From [Phialemoniopsis] sp. UDSM-2020 (lineage: Eukaryota; Ascomycota; Sordariomycetes; Thyridiales; Thyridiaceae), in assembly GCA_018873225.1 (NCBI GenBank), contig JAEILZ010000002.1, positions 992,001 to 1,056,000 of the forward strand: a stretch of DNA of 64,000 nucleotides. The letters run 5' to 3'. Of this stretch, positions 45,321 through 56,827 are shown in pieces. The number at the start of each line of letters is the position of its first letter. Position 1 is the first letter of the stretch. The position numbers were made by a program, and so were the translations under genes. The notes beneath the pieces were generated by a model. The model was not told where the DNA came from, ran no database searches, and saw nothing but the letters and a program-made list of their open reading frames with translations.

Positions 45321-46095
45321 ATGAAGACCGCCTCCACCGTCGCCGGCGTCCTGTCCATGGCCACCCTGGCCCTGGCCATCCCCCAGTGCGCCATCACCTG
45401 CTTCCAGAAGGTCATCACCGAGCACCCGCCCCTGGACTGCACCGAGCCCGACATGTACCACTGCTTCTGCAAGCGCACCGACCTCCAGAACTACTTCTAC
45501 GAGTGCTCCACCGGCGGCGGCTGCCCCGACGCCGCCTCGGGCCAGGAGGCCGTCCAGTTCGGCGTCGACCTGTGCAGCGAGCTCGGCCTGCCCATCAACG
45601 TCCCCGGCAGCACCTCTGTAAGCTTTCATCAATCTACGACATAGACCACAACCAGCCAGATAAACTAACACTTTTTGACAACGATAGGCTCCCCCTACCT
45701 CCACCACCCCTCCCACTTCGGCTGCCACTGAGCCGTCCACCACGGCCCCCAACCCCACCACCACCGCCCAGTCCTCCTCGGCCGCCAGCAGCTCCGCCGC
45801 CTCGTCCTCCCAGGTCTCCTCCCTGAGCTCGGCCCTGTCCTCCATCGCCTCGAGCGCGTCGTCCACCGCCTCCTCCGGCTCCGCCAAGCCCACCGCCGCC
45901 ACTACCACCGCCACCGTCTGCACCAAGTGCAGCGGCGGCTCTGCTAGCGGCACCGGCTCCGGCGCCCCCTCCGGCACCAAGGCCACCACCTCGTCCCCCG
46001 CCATCGTGACCAGCCAGGCCAACGCCGTCTCCAACGCCGCCGGCGGTATGATGGCTGCTGCCGGTGCCGTCGCTGCCGTCTTCCAGATGCTGTAA
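45321..46095 (+). CDS. GPI-anchored CFEM-domain cell wall protein, 234 aa
   Basis: Two exons, 45321-45617 and 45688-46095, with a 70-bp phase-0 intron. A signal peptide (MKTASTVAGVLSMATLALAI) is followed by a CFEM domain with all eight cysteines (QCAITC, LDC, YHCFC, YEC, GGC, DLC). It includes the Asp after the third Cys region that in Candida Csa2/Rbt5 binds haem iron (here LDCTEPDMYHCFC; the exact residue is not assigned). A long Ser/Thr/Ala-rich stalk, presumably O-mannosylated, follows, and the hydrophobic C-terminus with small residues (AAGGMMAAAGAVAAVFQML) is a GPI-anchor signal. CFEM proteins serve in haem/iron uptake, wall stability or host interaction. The upstream ATCTGATAA palindrome supports iron regulation. 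Confidence 0.92.
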
Positions 46096-46597
46096 AGAGT
46101 TTTTTCTGGGATATGGTCTGTGACACAATGCGTGTCGCCCGGTTTCTAATGTATACTTCTTAATGATGGCACGGCCTTTGGCTTTTCTTTCTGGGGTATC
46201 GGAGAGGCGTTTCTCTGTTTGGTAGTTGAAAAAACGAGATACGTCCCAGGTTTCGGAAGGGGAGGAAAGGCGCGGTGCTAAAAACCTTTTTGTACATGTA
46301 TCTTTGACCCAAGCCAAGTCGCCTTGGTACATCGTGGCGCATTGGGATTTTAGACTTTGGTCCATCGCGACGAAAAGTAATAATATTTGTTAGGAAATCG
46401 AGATGATGCTTGTATTGTGGTACTCTTTGTCTGCAGCCCCTGCGACCTTTAACTTCTGCTCCCGACATCATGTATGTTCCTCAACCCCAACTCGTGCCGA
46501 TCCTCTCCCGGGAGCTAGCTCCGCGATACGTTCAGACAAGCCTTGTCCCGTCGCAACCCCGCCGGGGCAACGTCGTCCGCAATCTCTGTCGGACCCA
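46096..46597. other. Intergenic region between convergent genes, about 0.5 kb
   Basis: 3' flanks of the CFEM gene and of the minus-strand small gene. No other feature recognised. Confidence 0.45.
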
Positions 46598-47287
46598 TCA
46601 CTTCTCCCTCTCCTTCAGCTCTGCCTCGAGATCCCTCATTCTTGCTTCCAAGAGCAGAAATCGTGCATCATGCATTTGTAGGCAACCGCTCGTATGATCG
46701 TAGGCTTTACCCGAAGCTACGAACAGATCATCGACCTTTGCGTGAAGCTCGCGAAAGCGCTTGAGCATTTCCTAGAAGCACGAGATTAGTAGGTAGTTTC
46801 AGAGGGTTGTCCAGATGAGGCGGAATTCCATACCTTGCGAGCTCGGCGGATCACGCCTCGCATCAACCGGTCGGAGCTACGACCAGGAGGCTCACCTGCA
46901 CTTGGATCGTTGCTGGCCGCCGTAGATGGAGCACGCGATGGGCTGCCCTCGTGAGGGATTGCCGAGCGCCGGAAAGGATTGTCTTCCTGCTACTAGTTAG
47001 CATAAGGGGCCCTCTCTCTCAGAATGGCATGTCACACTTCCCATGATCAAGAAGTTGGTGTGGAAAAGACTCAAAGACGATCGCAAACTTTCTTCACAGA
47101 GAGTCGAAAAGTACGATGGCGCGGATGACAGTTGAGAAAGATAGAAGATAGGACCTGGGCGCTGATTCGGATTGAGAAGTTTGGAAGAAGCACGAGCCAA
47201 CTCAGGAGCGCTCTGGCCAGGTTCCCAACCAAAGCACGGAGTATTCACCACTGATTGATCCCACTGGCTCACTAAGACTTCAGCCAT
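46598..47287 (-). CDS. Small protein of the same style (related member R3), about 113 aa, 5' end unsure
   Basis: Clear exons are 46986-46834 (EDNPFRRSAIPHEGSPSR..., disordered, ending RRARK) and 46771-46598 (EMLKRFRELHAKVDDL ... MRDLEAELKEREK, helical/coiled coil), joined by a 62-bp phase-0 intron. The best 5' solution is a tiny first exon from ATG 47287 with a GTGAGC donor after five codons and an acceptor following GCTAACTAGTAGCAG; a longer first exon cannot be excluded. The last exon starts with GAAATG, like the last exon of the gene at 30114-30724. No in-frame stop is present. Function unknown. It is divergent from the 47921 gene. Confidence 0.55.
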
Positions 47288-47488
47288 TCTTAACTCACTT
47301 TTGCTTTACTGTGCCTCCTCGCCCTAGACCCTGAATTGTTGGAAAGGTGGGTCCCCTCCTGGTCGTTCTCCTATTGTGTCTCCTTCATCCGAACTCTGGT
47401 CTGTCAACAATAGGCATCACTGGGCCCCCTCTTTCGCGTTCCTTTCGATTCCCTTCCATTCTTCCCTATTCACTGACGAGCAGTAGAC

Positions 47489-47560
47489 GGCAGAAAATCC
47501 CAAAGCGGAAATTCAAGCGAGCCTGCAAACGTTTCTCACCGCTTTTGAGGTCTATAAATA
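47489..47560 (+). promoter_or_regulatory. Shared family promoter core, copy 4
   Basis: GGCAGAAAATCCC, GGAAATTCAAGCGAGCCTGC, then AAACG, CTCACCGCTTTTG and a TATAAATA box at 47553-47560. It matches the cores at 25653, 31194 and 34246 although the gene lies 12 kb away from that cluster. Confidence 0.72.
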
Positions 47561-47920
47561 TCTCGCGATCCTCCCCGACCCCCAGCCTGACTTTCTTCCT
47601 TTCATCACAACCATCACCAAACTTGCCCACCGAGGGCAAGCTTCCACTCCGTCCCTTTCCCAAAGCCTCCTGATCTCATGAGAGATCTTTTTTCTCCATT
47701 CACATTGCATCTGCAATCTTTACCTCGTCTTCTTCTGTCCGGTACGTTTTCGACCTTCGCCTTACCTCAGCCCAGCTGTTCCCTCCAGCAATTCAGATTC
47801 CTTTCACCCTCACTCTTCCTACCCAATCCAGCTTCATGTTCCATTCTTCAGCACCTTCTCCCGCCTCGACACCAGTGGCTAAATCTTCGACTTCCGCTGA
47901 CAATTATTGCAGTTCCCACG

Positions 47921-48798
47921 ATGGCGGATCGAAACAAGTACGGATCCCACTCTGGTCGCAGAAAGTCTGCTCCCACGAACCAGGTAAGCTTCCTCCGGAT
48001 CCCCACATCCCTGGATTCCCAGTTTGATCTTTCCATGTGCTCGCGCCCTGGATCGATCTGTTCCCCGAGAGTCTGTCAAAGACACAGTACGCATGAGAGG
48101 TCCAAAGTCGGGGACTTTAGTCCTCGGCTGGACTGTACTGGTCATCTGCCTGCGACTGTTCCTGCTTGCGCCATCGCAAGACTCCGGTGACTCGGAAATG
48201 GGACTTTTGCTCGCAGTTGGACTCTCACTTCGTCAGTTCCCTTTTTGCATGTCTTACTGGGTGCGGGTGCGCCCCCGAGTGCAGGCGAGGCTTTTCGCCC
48301 CCTCACCTCCACGCAAGCGTCCGAAGGCGCGGGTTCGCCCCCTTCCGGCGTAGGTGCGGGTTCGCCCCCTAATAGCGTTGAGGATATCAGACAGCCCGGC
48401 TTCCTTGCTCCCTTCTCATCTGGGGCAAGGTCGTGAAGCAGAACGTATAGATTGCAGGGTTAGCTAGAAAGACCTGGGAAACTGCAATGGACCTTGCTCA
48501 CGCGGTGCGCATCCCTCAGTCCGTCCCTGCCTTCTGCATTGCTGAGCGGGGTAACTACTGTCTGAGGGTCTTTATGACTCTGGTCGCGGTGTGAGCTGGA
48601 GGAAGTACAGCACCGTTTGCCGTGTGCGTGCCAGTCATGCTCTCTTATTCTATCTATCCCTTACTAACATCGATTGTCTAGGAGAATGCACGCCTGAGGG
48701 AGGACAACGCGGCCCTGCAGAAGCAGCTTCGCGAGATGCGCAAGCTAATTGAGTTGTACGAAGAGTACATCAAGAATCACGAGGGCAACATGGGATGA
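47921..48798 (+). CDS. Small family-type gene (R4): basic first exon, long intron, coiled-coil last exon
   Basis: First exon 47921-47983 (MADRNKYGSHSGRRKSAPT, 21 codons) and last exon 48682-48798 (RLREDNAALQKQLREMRKL, a coiled coil of 38 residues) join in frame, giving 59 residues. The promoter is the shared family promoter, and a 5'-UTR intron probably ends at TTGCAG eight bases before the ATG. The 698-bp intron contains the CTCCGGTGACTCGGA hairpin variant at 48181 and GGACTTTTGCTCGCAGTTGG, nearly identical to the M2 intron. A middle exon comparable to those of M1-M4 may be hidden in this interval (about 48280-48560), but I could not place it with good splice sites. Function unknown. Confidence 0.55.
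48262..48370 (+). repeat. Short imperfect repeats GTGCGGGTTCGCCCCCT
   Basis: Three copies of a GTGCGGGT(G/T)CGCCCCC-like unit at about 48261, 48328 and 48353 inside the long intron of the 47921 gene. They are GC-rich against their surroundings and may mark a hidden repetitive middle exon. Confidence 0.6.
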
Positions 48799-49498
48799 TT
48801 CCTTTCAGAGACACGAGCTCCTCTACTAGGTTCTTGAGTCAGAGGCTGTTGGTCCCGTCACAAAGGCTGTCAAGTCAGATCTGGGTTCGGGGCTGATATA
48901 AGAATAAGTCCGGAGGGTTTATGGGTTCCATACCCGGTTTCGAGTGTTCTCGTAACTTGACGAAACTCCCTAGTTATTCGAAATGACTGAATTGATGTTT
49001 TCAGCCATCATCGTCTTGCGATAATTAGCGAAACGGTTGCACGTCCAGAACTTCAGTTCAGCCACTAAAAATATTCCAGGATTACTGTCCACATTTTGGT
49101 GTCTTTGACCTAAGAAGTACATGAAATGTCGTACCGAAGGGCACTGTATGGAGAGATCTTGTTTGTCGTTCCGAATTGCAGAACGTGCAAGGTACACGGA
49201 AGAGGAGTGATGGGTGGCCCTGACAGCGTCTGTCTGCCACCCAGCTGTACCAGCATCCGTCTACAAACTAAGCATGCCAGTAGGTCCGGTGCACAGAATA
49301 TGTGAAGCAGCTGTAAGTTGAATGAAGCCATTTGAACATAAGTGAGGGTCAGGAGTCTTTGCATTTACCGGCCAGGCTGACGTGCTACAGGTCGGCCCAA
49401 CTATGCTCGTTACATACTAGGTCAGGCTTCCGCCAGAGCAGGAGACTTTGGTGCCGCAGTAAATTGAGGTCCGTTACAGCGAATGACAAGACATCACA
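48799..49498. other. Intergenic region between convergent genes, 0.7 kb
   Basis: No feature recognised. It separates the small family gene from the metabolic cluster. Confidence 0.45.
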
Positions 49499-51686
49499 CT
49501 ATGCCAGTGTCGTCTCCCACCCATTCTCAATCATGACGTCCATCCAGTATATCTCCTCACGGTGCTCCGAAGACGGCCGACGGCCACGTGAAGCCGATTT
49601 CCCTCTGTCGTCCATGAGCTCCCAGGTCTTGTTCACGATGTCAAGGCAGACGCGGATTGGCTTTGGCGGGAGCATGTGCAGAAAGGAGGTCAGGCGGCTC
49701 TTGATGAAGTGACGCATCCGAGAGACTTCGACTGTCTGAAAGTCCAAGCCCTCGATGTTATCACCGACTCCACTGTAGGACCGGGTGTCGGTCAACAAGG
49801 GGCGTAGTCTAAGCTCGCTGGAGAGGGATACCAAGATGAAGGGCTGGAAGTCCCGCGTGCCGGACTCCAGAGGGATGGACTTCATCAGGTTCAAAACCTG
49901 GACGGCATAGGCGGTGAGCCACTCATTTCGTACTTGCGGATCGTAGGTTTGGTCTTCGAGCAAGGCATCTGAACTGCCATCCCGCGTGCATATCCCTTCT
50001 CGCACCAGGCGCCGATCCAAGAGGTCCGGGAAGATGTGGTACAGCTGAATAAGGCCAGTCGAGCGGTATGCCTCGGCCAGCTTCAGCAAGTGCCACACCG
50101 GGGTGTTGCCGTCCTCGGGGTCGATGACTGTCGTCTCGATCGGGTGCGATAAGTTGTACAGGTACTCTTCGAGCTCGTTGGCAGTCGCCATGTCCTTCTC
50201 CAGCTGCCTAATGTGGGTCATCGAGGTGAAGCGTCTGGAGAAGGCGAGCTTTCTCTGATGACGGATAAGTCGGCCAACCTTTTGAACCGCGTTTTGAGTG
50301 TCTCGTGCGAACCCGGTCCATGGATGCGGAATGAAGCCCAGGGAGAGGCATCCTTGTGGGTTTGAGGGCTCTTCCGAAGCATGTAGGTCATCGCCGTCAG
50401 CCACGTACGACAAGAGCATCTCCCAATAGACCATCGATTGGTGAAAGAAGTGGGTGTCAATCCCGCTCTGTCCAGTCTTGTCGGATTGAACGGAGGCGAG
50501 CTTCTTCCGGATTTTATTGAAGAAGGTCAACCCGAGGTCTTGAGGGTCATGCCAACTAGCTGAGCCGCCGAGCATTAACATAGCTAGCAGCGACTCGAGT
50601 TCAGACCCTTCCCTATTTTCCAGCATCTCTATAGCCTCGTTGCGAAGCCTTTTGCCGAACACCGCAAGGTTTGGAAAGTCCTCGACGAGGCTTGTCGCCG
50701 CCATGCTCTGCAACGTTCGATATAGTAACGGAGACGAGTTCCAGAGGCGAGAGACTGTCGTTCTGAATGGGTTCAGAGAGCTGTCGTAGCATGAGAACAG
50801 CTGAGCCGTCTCTTTGAAATAGAACTCCACGAGTACCGAGGCCGGGTCGTTCAGGGATTTGGATGGCGCTGTTGACTTGGTGATGCCCATCAAGGTATTC
50901 AAATGAGACCTGGGGTCCTTGACGAGCGCTCTGTTCCCCTTGGGTTGAAGTTCAAATGGGTATCGAGGTGTGTTTGACTGGAAGGTATCATCGAGCAGTT
51001 CTGTTATGGGTTCCGCGACGACTGCCTGGTTTACTACTGTCTGCCGCGGGTCGACCAGTAGATCTGATGTCGCCTGCTCGTCATGGCTAGGATGTTCGCC
51101 TGTTTCTTGGCTATTCTGATCGATGTCAAGAAACGGGAAGTTGATACCCAAGACATCCAGAGAAGGGCTATTCCCAAGTATCTCGGCAAAGTCTGGGTAT
51201 TCCGGAAATGCCGCGAGGTCGGGCATGTCACTATCGAACAGCGCTGCCTGGGACTCGTTATGTCTTGGACTGAAGCTCTGCAGGGTTGAGCTGCCGTCGT
51301 CGTGCTGGCTTCGGGGGCGAGAGTCGCTGTTTGCTGGTGAGGTCGCAAGGTCGGACGCGTCTTCAAGCGCAGACTTGAGAGACAAGGACTCGTTTGTCGG
51401 GTTGGTGGGCTTGAAGACTTCGTACTTGGTGGACCACTTGAACTGCTGTCCATAGCCAGGGCACTCGACGCCCGCACGCTTGCAGCGGCCACAGGACGGC
51501 TTCTGCTCGTCGCATCTTGTCTACAGCCGCGGCACAAGTAAGTATAGGGAAGCATCAGGTAATTTTGGGAAGGAGACCTACGCGCTGACCTTTGCATCTC
51601 GAACATCCGTTCCGAGAATACCTTTTCACAACCCGACTCTTGGTTCGAGGCTTCTGTGGCGACACTGATAGCATAGGTCCCTCCAT
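49499..51686 (-). CDS. Zn2Cys6 transcription factor with fungal-specific regulatory domain, 708 aa
   Basis: Two exons: 51686-51582 and 51520-49499, with a 61-bp phase-0 intron interrupting the zinc cluster. Joined, they give a perfect binuclear cluster CX2CX6CX6CX2CX6C (GCSRCKGQR, then TRCDEQKPSCGRCKRAGVEC) at residues about 28-55, followed by a basic linker (GQQFKWSTKYEVFKP). The rest, from about residue 250, matches the fungal-specific regulatory domain of the second type (NDPASVLVEFYFKETAQLF, SMAATSLVEDFPNL, VYWEMLLSYV). It acts in the nucleus as an activator or repressor at CGG-type sites. It lies divergently from a carboxylesterase (52510), the first enzyme of the presumed cluster, and may control it. 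Confidence 0.9.
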
Positions 51687-52509
51687 TATTGCAGTATCAC
51701 TGGAAATATGCGGCGCAAGAACGAGAATGGCGATGATGATGAAGAAACTGGGAAAACAAGAAGCGAGCTGTCTCCGACGAAATGTCGATCACAACCCCGA
51801 GCCATTTGCGGGGTAAGCCCGAGCGGGGGGGAGGAGGCGATAGAGAGGCCTAGACACTATGTTGACTAGCTCGAGATAACGAATTACCGGGCCATGAGGT
51901 ATGATCTCCACAGCTTGGAGCGCCTAGCTGGAGGTCTAAAACGCCTAGCCAACACACCATGATTAGGGGGCGAAGAAACGTTGATAGAAGCGATAGGCTC
52001 CTGGGTTATGGAAGGTGTGTTTAAAGGTCTTCACATGCCGGTAGTGGGACGGAAGAAGCCATGTTACAGGTAAAGTGACTGACTCGGTTTGCGGCCATTG
52101 CAGGTGAAATGGGTTGCTCCAACTCGGACAGCCAAACACAAAAGGCGGGCAAGTCCCCGCTGAACCCCATGCTATGGACGCTAGATAAACAAGGCACTAC
52201 GCTGCGATTATTAATGGGCAAGTCCTATCTTGCTGGGTTAGTCGCGGGCCAAAGGGGCGACGCAAGCACAAAGCGGGGAGAGTCGAGTTGTGGAACCCAA
52301 CCCGCCCAGTCGGTTCCCATTCCTGATTAGGCAAAAAATCACGACTGTGAATGTCTCCCGAGTTCTTGAGCCTGGAACCATTGCCCCCTGTATAAGTAAT
52401 GAGTAGAACTTAGTCCCTGGGGTATTGGTGAAGGCCATTATCGGCCAGGATGGAGTGACGTAACGCCTCATTCACCCCACAATTGTCATCTTTCTGTGTG
52501 CCTCTCGTG
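51687..52509. promoter_or_regulatory. Divergent promoter region between the regulator and the carboxylesterase
   Basis: About 0.8 kb. It contains no coding sequence that I can support and no exact match to the CGG-N10-CCG palindrome seen at 62180. Confidence 0.4.
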
Positions 52510-54339
52510 ATGAATCCCAAAGAGTGGAGCCGGATTGACCTTGAGGTCCCAAGCTTGGGAACCGTGACTGGACTGTGCTTTGATGGGCAGACGTGTCAGT
52601 ACACGGGCATTCCCTATGCGACAGTCCCGGGTCGGTTTCGCCGTGCACAGCCTGTCTCCGGGTCGTGGCCCGGGGGCAAATTTGATGGCACCAAATTGAG
52701 GTATGAACTCGACCAGAGTTGTCGCGACGTTGCGAAACTACTTGGCTAACAAGGAGACAGTCCCTTTCCTTGCCAACCGCCCAGAGACTTCTATCCCATA
52801 CCCAGCCCCGAACGGCCATGGGTCGAGAACCCGAGCACCAGTTCTACAGACTGCCTGAGTCTGAACATCTCTGTACCTTCGAAATTGTCAGATGAAGGAG
52901 CTAAACCTTCATACCCGGTGATGGTGTTCTTCCACGGCGGTGCCTTTGTCTATGCCGCTGGCGGCGCGGCAATTTACGACGGGCGGGCCTTGGCCGATAT
53001 CTCACAGCAGATCAACGAGCCAACAATTATCATTTCGGTCAATTTCCGGCTAGGAGTCTTTGGCTTCCTGGCCAGCAAAGAAATTCGAGAGTACAACCTT
53101 GAGTTTGGGGAGGAGGGCGTTGGCAACTACGGCTTGTGGGACCAAGTCGAAGCCCTCCGATGGGTTCAAAAACACATTCGAGCGTTTGGGGGCGATCCTA
53201 CGAGGGTCACTGTGTTTGGCCAAAGTGCCGGTGGTGGTAAGCCTTTGTTTCCGGTGTTTCAATACTTTGACGGATCCTCTGACACGGTGTCAACAGTCTC
53301 CGCAAATGTGCATCTGCTCCGAAATGAGCCCCTGTTCTCATCCGCAATTATTCAATCCGGCCTACTTCCTCTGTGCGGCGTTCTCACAGTTGAAGAATAC
53401 CAAGGCATTTACGACAAGCTTCTAAGAATCCTCGAGATCCCTGATACGCTTTCCCCACGAGAGCGATTACAGCGACTCATAGACATAGACGAGAACAAGC
53501 TGACGGCCGCCATGGTACCCGTATCCGTCATACCGGTCATCACATTCAGCCCCTGCGACGATAACTACCTTATCGGCGGACCGATGCCGAAATACAGCGA
53601 GTACGCCAAGTTCAAGCCGCCTTCTTGGTGCACACGGATCATGATCGGCGATGTGGCCAACGAATGCGTCATCTGGAACAAGAGTTTCCGGCCTTTGAAC
53701 GGCTTCGCCTTTGTGGACAGGATCAAGTCGTTCCTTGGCGACAAGGCGAAGGCGGACAAGCTGATTTCGTTGTACAACATCGATCCTGCGGCCAATCACA
53801 ACGACACCTTTTGGAAGATTGAGAAGTTCACCACCGACGGCCTTTATACAGCGGTGAACTGGTCCTTGATCCGATCATACCCCCCTGTGTATGCCTACCA
53901 CTTCGACGTACCATCGCCCTTTGACAACGACTGGTCTGGGCTTGCACACCATTCCCTCGACAACGTCTACGTATGGTCACTACTCCGGGATCATCTTCCG
54001 CCTTCCCACCAGAAGGTCTCTCAAGAAATGTCTACTATGTGGTTGAAGTTCGCCAATGGCAAAGAGCCTTGGGAGCGTTTTGACAAGAAGGGCAGATTCA
54101 TGATCTTCCAGGGAGATGGAGGAGTGTTAAAGACAGTCGAGGAAGACAAGGATCGTGGATACAAAGTCTGGGAGGAGATTGAGAAGGAAGGTTTACTAGA
54201 TGACTTTCATGACGTGGCTGAAGAGCTTTGTATGAGGTGGGAGGAGATCACGGATGGTAAACGGGAGCCCAGAGCGATGAAGGTCGGCGAGTTTAAGGAC
54301 TATGGCATCATTCCCAAGCCTCGAGCAGAGTGGAAGTAG
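52510..54339 (+). CDS. Type-B carboxylesterase/lipase, 569 aa
   Basis: Serine hydrolase of the alpha/beta-hydrolase fold that cleaves carboxylic esters. Exons are 52510-52700, 52761-53236 and 53297-54339. The last intron is 60 bp and could be read through in frame, but removing it restores the classical GQSAGGVSANVHLL. Visible are YTGIPYATVPGRFRRAQ at the N-terminus, a DCLSLNISVP motif, the oxyanion-hole HGG in FFHGGAFVY, NFRLGVFGFL, the nucleophile elbow with Ser at about 219, and the His region GLAHHSLDN. No signal peptide is seen, so it is likely intracellular. It is divergent from the Zn2Cys6 regulator. With the Baeyer-Villiger-type enzyme at 59815-61823 it could hydrolyse the ester formed by that enzyme. 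Confidence 0.92.
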
Positions 54340-54647
54340 AAACATTTCGCTAGATTAACCGAATGAAACGGAATGAAGTAGCGTTTCTTTCGTTCATTTC
54401 AGCACGTGTGACTCTAACCGTTCGTTTTCATCACTAATACCTGCTCAACGTCCGCTGACATACTTCGGTGAGGCCAACAAAGCACGGTGGAACAAGAGAA
54501 CATTCAATAGCTGAGACAACAGATCACTTGCGTTTTCAAATGTCTACAGCACAGTGAGAAAGCTGCGAGAATTCGAACCATTGTATTTTACTATCTAAAG
54601 TATTCTGTATTTCTCTACATTGCCGACCTGTTTTATGCTTCAAGACC
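54340..54647. other. Intergenic region between convergent genes, about 0.3 kb
   Basis: 3' flanks of the esterase and of the P450; nothing else recognised. Confidence 0.45.
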
Positions 54648-56327
54648 TCAAATGTGCTCAAACCTGAGGTCAAGCTTTCCTCCTTTAGGTCCAGCAGTAA
54701 AACCCTCAGCCAGTTCCATGTCCCGTGCATGCACGATCGAGGTTCGGTAGTTGGTGTATACCGCAGCAATGCAGAATTTCATAGCTAACGAAAATGTCAG
54801 TGTTGTGCCAATTGTCACGAGGCATGGTTTTACTCACAGTGCGTCGCAATGTTGCTGCCAATGCACATGGCACCTCCACTACCCCAAGCCCAGAACCATC
54901 TCCGCATCTCGGACAGTTTCTCGGGGGTCTGATTGAGCCACCTCTCCGGGATCCAACTCTCCGGGTCCGGGAACACATTGGGATCCTTGTGCATCGTAAA
55001 CCCAGCCGATTGCACGCGGACACCCGGTGGGATGTTGGGGTAACCGGCTAGCGTACATGAAGGCGACGGAGTGACACGGGGCTGGCCGCCAGGAACAGCA
55101 ACCCACAGGCGCAGCGTCTCTTGGAGAATGGCGTCTAGCAGAGTGAGTCTGTCGACTGACTTGGGGTCCGGCAGCTCACTTGGGGCCTCAGGGTAGGTTA
55201 GTGGAGGTAATAGGGTGCTGAGTTCCTGACGGAGTTGCTCTTGCAGTTCAGGCCGCCGGGACATCTCATAGAACAAGTACGTCAGGGTGTCGCCACTCGT
55301 CTCGTGCGCGGCAGCGTTGTGGTCGTACATGTCGCTGGCAATCTCCAGGCGGCGCGGGTAAGGCTGGCCGTTGAGGGCTTGCGCCTTGCCATCCTGCTTC
55401 TTGAAAGCGTCGCGCTCCCAGGCGAAGACCAGCGGGCTATTCTCGACCGACAGCTCGGAGCTCTCGGAGACCATCTTCTCAGCCTTATCGCAGATACGCA
55501 TCTGCCAGTCTTCTAGATCCACGGTTGTCTGCTCGACCCAGTCAGGCACAAGCTTGATCCCAATCTTCCGCATGAACGCGGTAAACCTGGGGAGCTCGGT
55601 GTGCCAAAAGAGCCAAGGCCTGATAGCATAGAATGTCTTAAGGTACCACTTTCTCTCCTCGACGTTTTGTAAGAAGTTGCTGCCGAGGGACAGGCCGAAT
55701 TGGAAGGTCATGAAAGCATCCATCGAGTATGCGGCCAGGAGCTCCAACACTTCCAGCGGCGTGCCAGAATTTGCGGCAGACTTGATGATCGGCATCAGCC
55801 GGTCGTACACGACAGCCTTTGTTGTCGCGTGCACGGTTGGGCTGGCCAGGATGTACGACTTGGAGTACACGTGAGACAGCATGCGTTTTCGTTGGGAGTG
55901 AGGCTGGCCAGACATGGCAAACATGGGATCGACTCTGTTTCAGCACGGGTTAGCGATGTTATCTCAGATTTTAGCAATTCTTTTGGGGTGTAAGCTACCC
56001 ATAGTTGGCAAATCGGTTGTGGTAGAAATCAGTCTTGTGGAATCCGCCAGTGTAGATAGTCTTCAGTCCACCTTCGTAACAGTTGACACTTAGCTGGTTG
56101 GGAGCAGTGCGAATGATGGGACCCTTCTTCTTGTGCAGCTCGTGAATTGTTTTGTTTTCGATGATCTTCCACCGGATGTAGTAAATCCACACGGGGCAGA
56201 TGTGGCTGCTCCAGTGCGCGGCAGGAATCTTGGAGAGGGGTGACAAAAACAGTGGGTAGACAATCAACTTGTAAAGACAGGCAGCCACTACCCCGAGGGT
56301 AGCAATTAACGGAATACTCAAAGCCAT
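54648..56327 (-). CDS. Cytochrome P450 monooxygenase, 520 aa
   Basis: Membrane-anchored haem-thiolate monooxygenase of the endoplasmic reticulum. Exons on the minus strand are 56327-55999, 55934-54838 and 54784-54648. The N-terminal anchor is MALSIPLIATLGVVAACLYK, followed by a Pro-rich hinge (LSPLSKIP). The I-helix carries AAAHETSGDT, the K-helix ETLR, then PERW, and the haem-binding loop FWAWGSGGAMCIG with the ligand Cys at about residue 467. The Arg usually found two before the Cys is replaced by Ala, which is uncommon but seen in some fungal P450s. The C-terminus MKFCIAAVYTNY and GFTAGPKGGKL is usual. It is divergent from the permease (56828), with a shared 500-bp promoter. Substrate not predicted. 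Confidence 0.92.
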
Positions 56328-56827
56328 GTTGACACTTGACTTCTATCTCATGTAGACTATGCTTTGCTCCGATGCTTCTGGGTGTGCACGTCCGGATAAT
56401 GGAGCTTATCAAGTGCTTCTTTGGCTTAGATACCACCTATCTTGGTCCTCCGCAATTCTCTTCCATTTCGAGGTCTATGATGGTACCAAAGCAAATGATC
56501 CCAGAAGAAGACAAACATTCCGGCACGCAAATCACAAGACGATAAGAGCCGCGATTTTTACCCCTTTCGGGAAAGGGGGCTAGACTGCGCCCAATCAGGT
56601 GGACTTGGAAATGCGGGGTCTCTGAGTGGCAACCGGGGTAAAGCTTATCTCGTGTCTCCCCAGATCAGCCATCGTAGCACAATGACCTCAATGACCTCGA
56701 CATCATAAAGACGACGTGGCCCACAAGGCCTGCGGCCGTCAAGAAGAAGGGGGTAGTGAATCCCTAGAGACTTCCCATCATTTTATTACTCCTAGAACCC
56801 AGAAGCCACTACCTCTCAGACGCAGCT
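56328..56827. promoter_or_regulatory. Divergent promoter region between P450 and permease
   Basis: 500 bp. It has several CCGG-containing spots (about 56390, 56520, 56635) but no perfect inverted CGG pair. Co-regulation of the two genes is plausible from the arrangement alone. Confidence 0.4.

Noticed and set aside
52883..53300. Reading through the 60-bp in-frame segment at 53237-53296 of the esterase as coding
   Set aside because: It has proper GT and AG ends, and removing it restores the family motif GQSAGGVSANVHL.
54540..54620. Possible tRNA on the minus strand suggested by GGTTCGAATTC near 54580
   Set aside because: The flanking bases do not form a T stem or acceptor stem, and there is no A box at the right distance.
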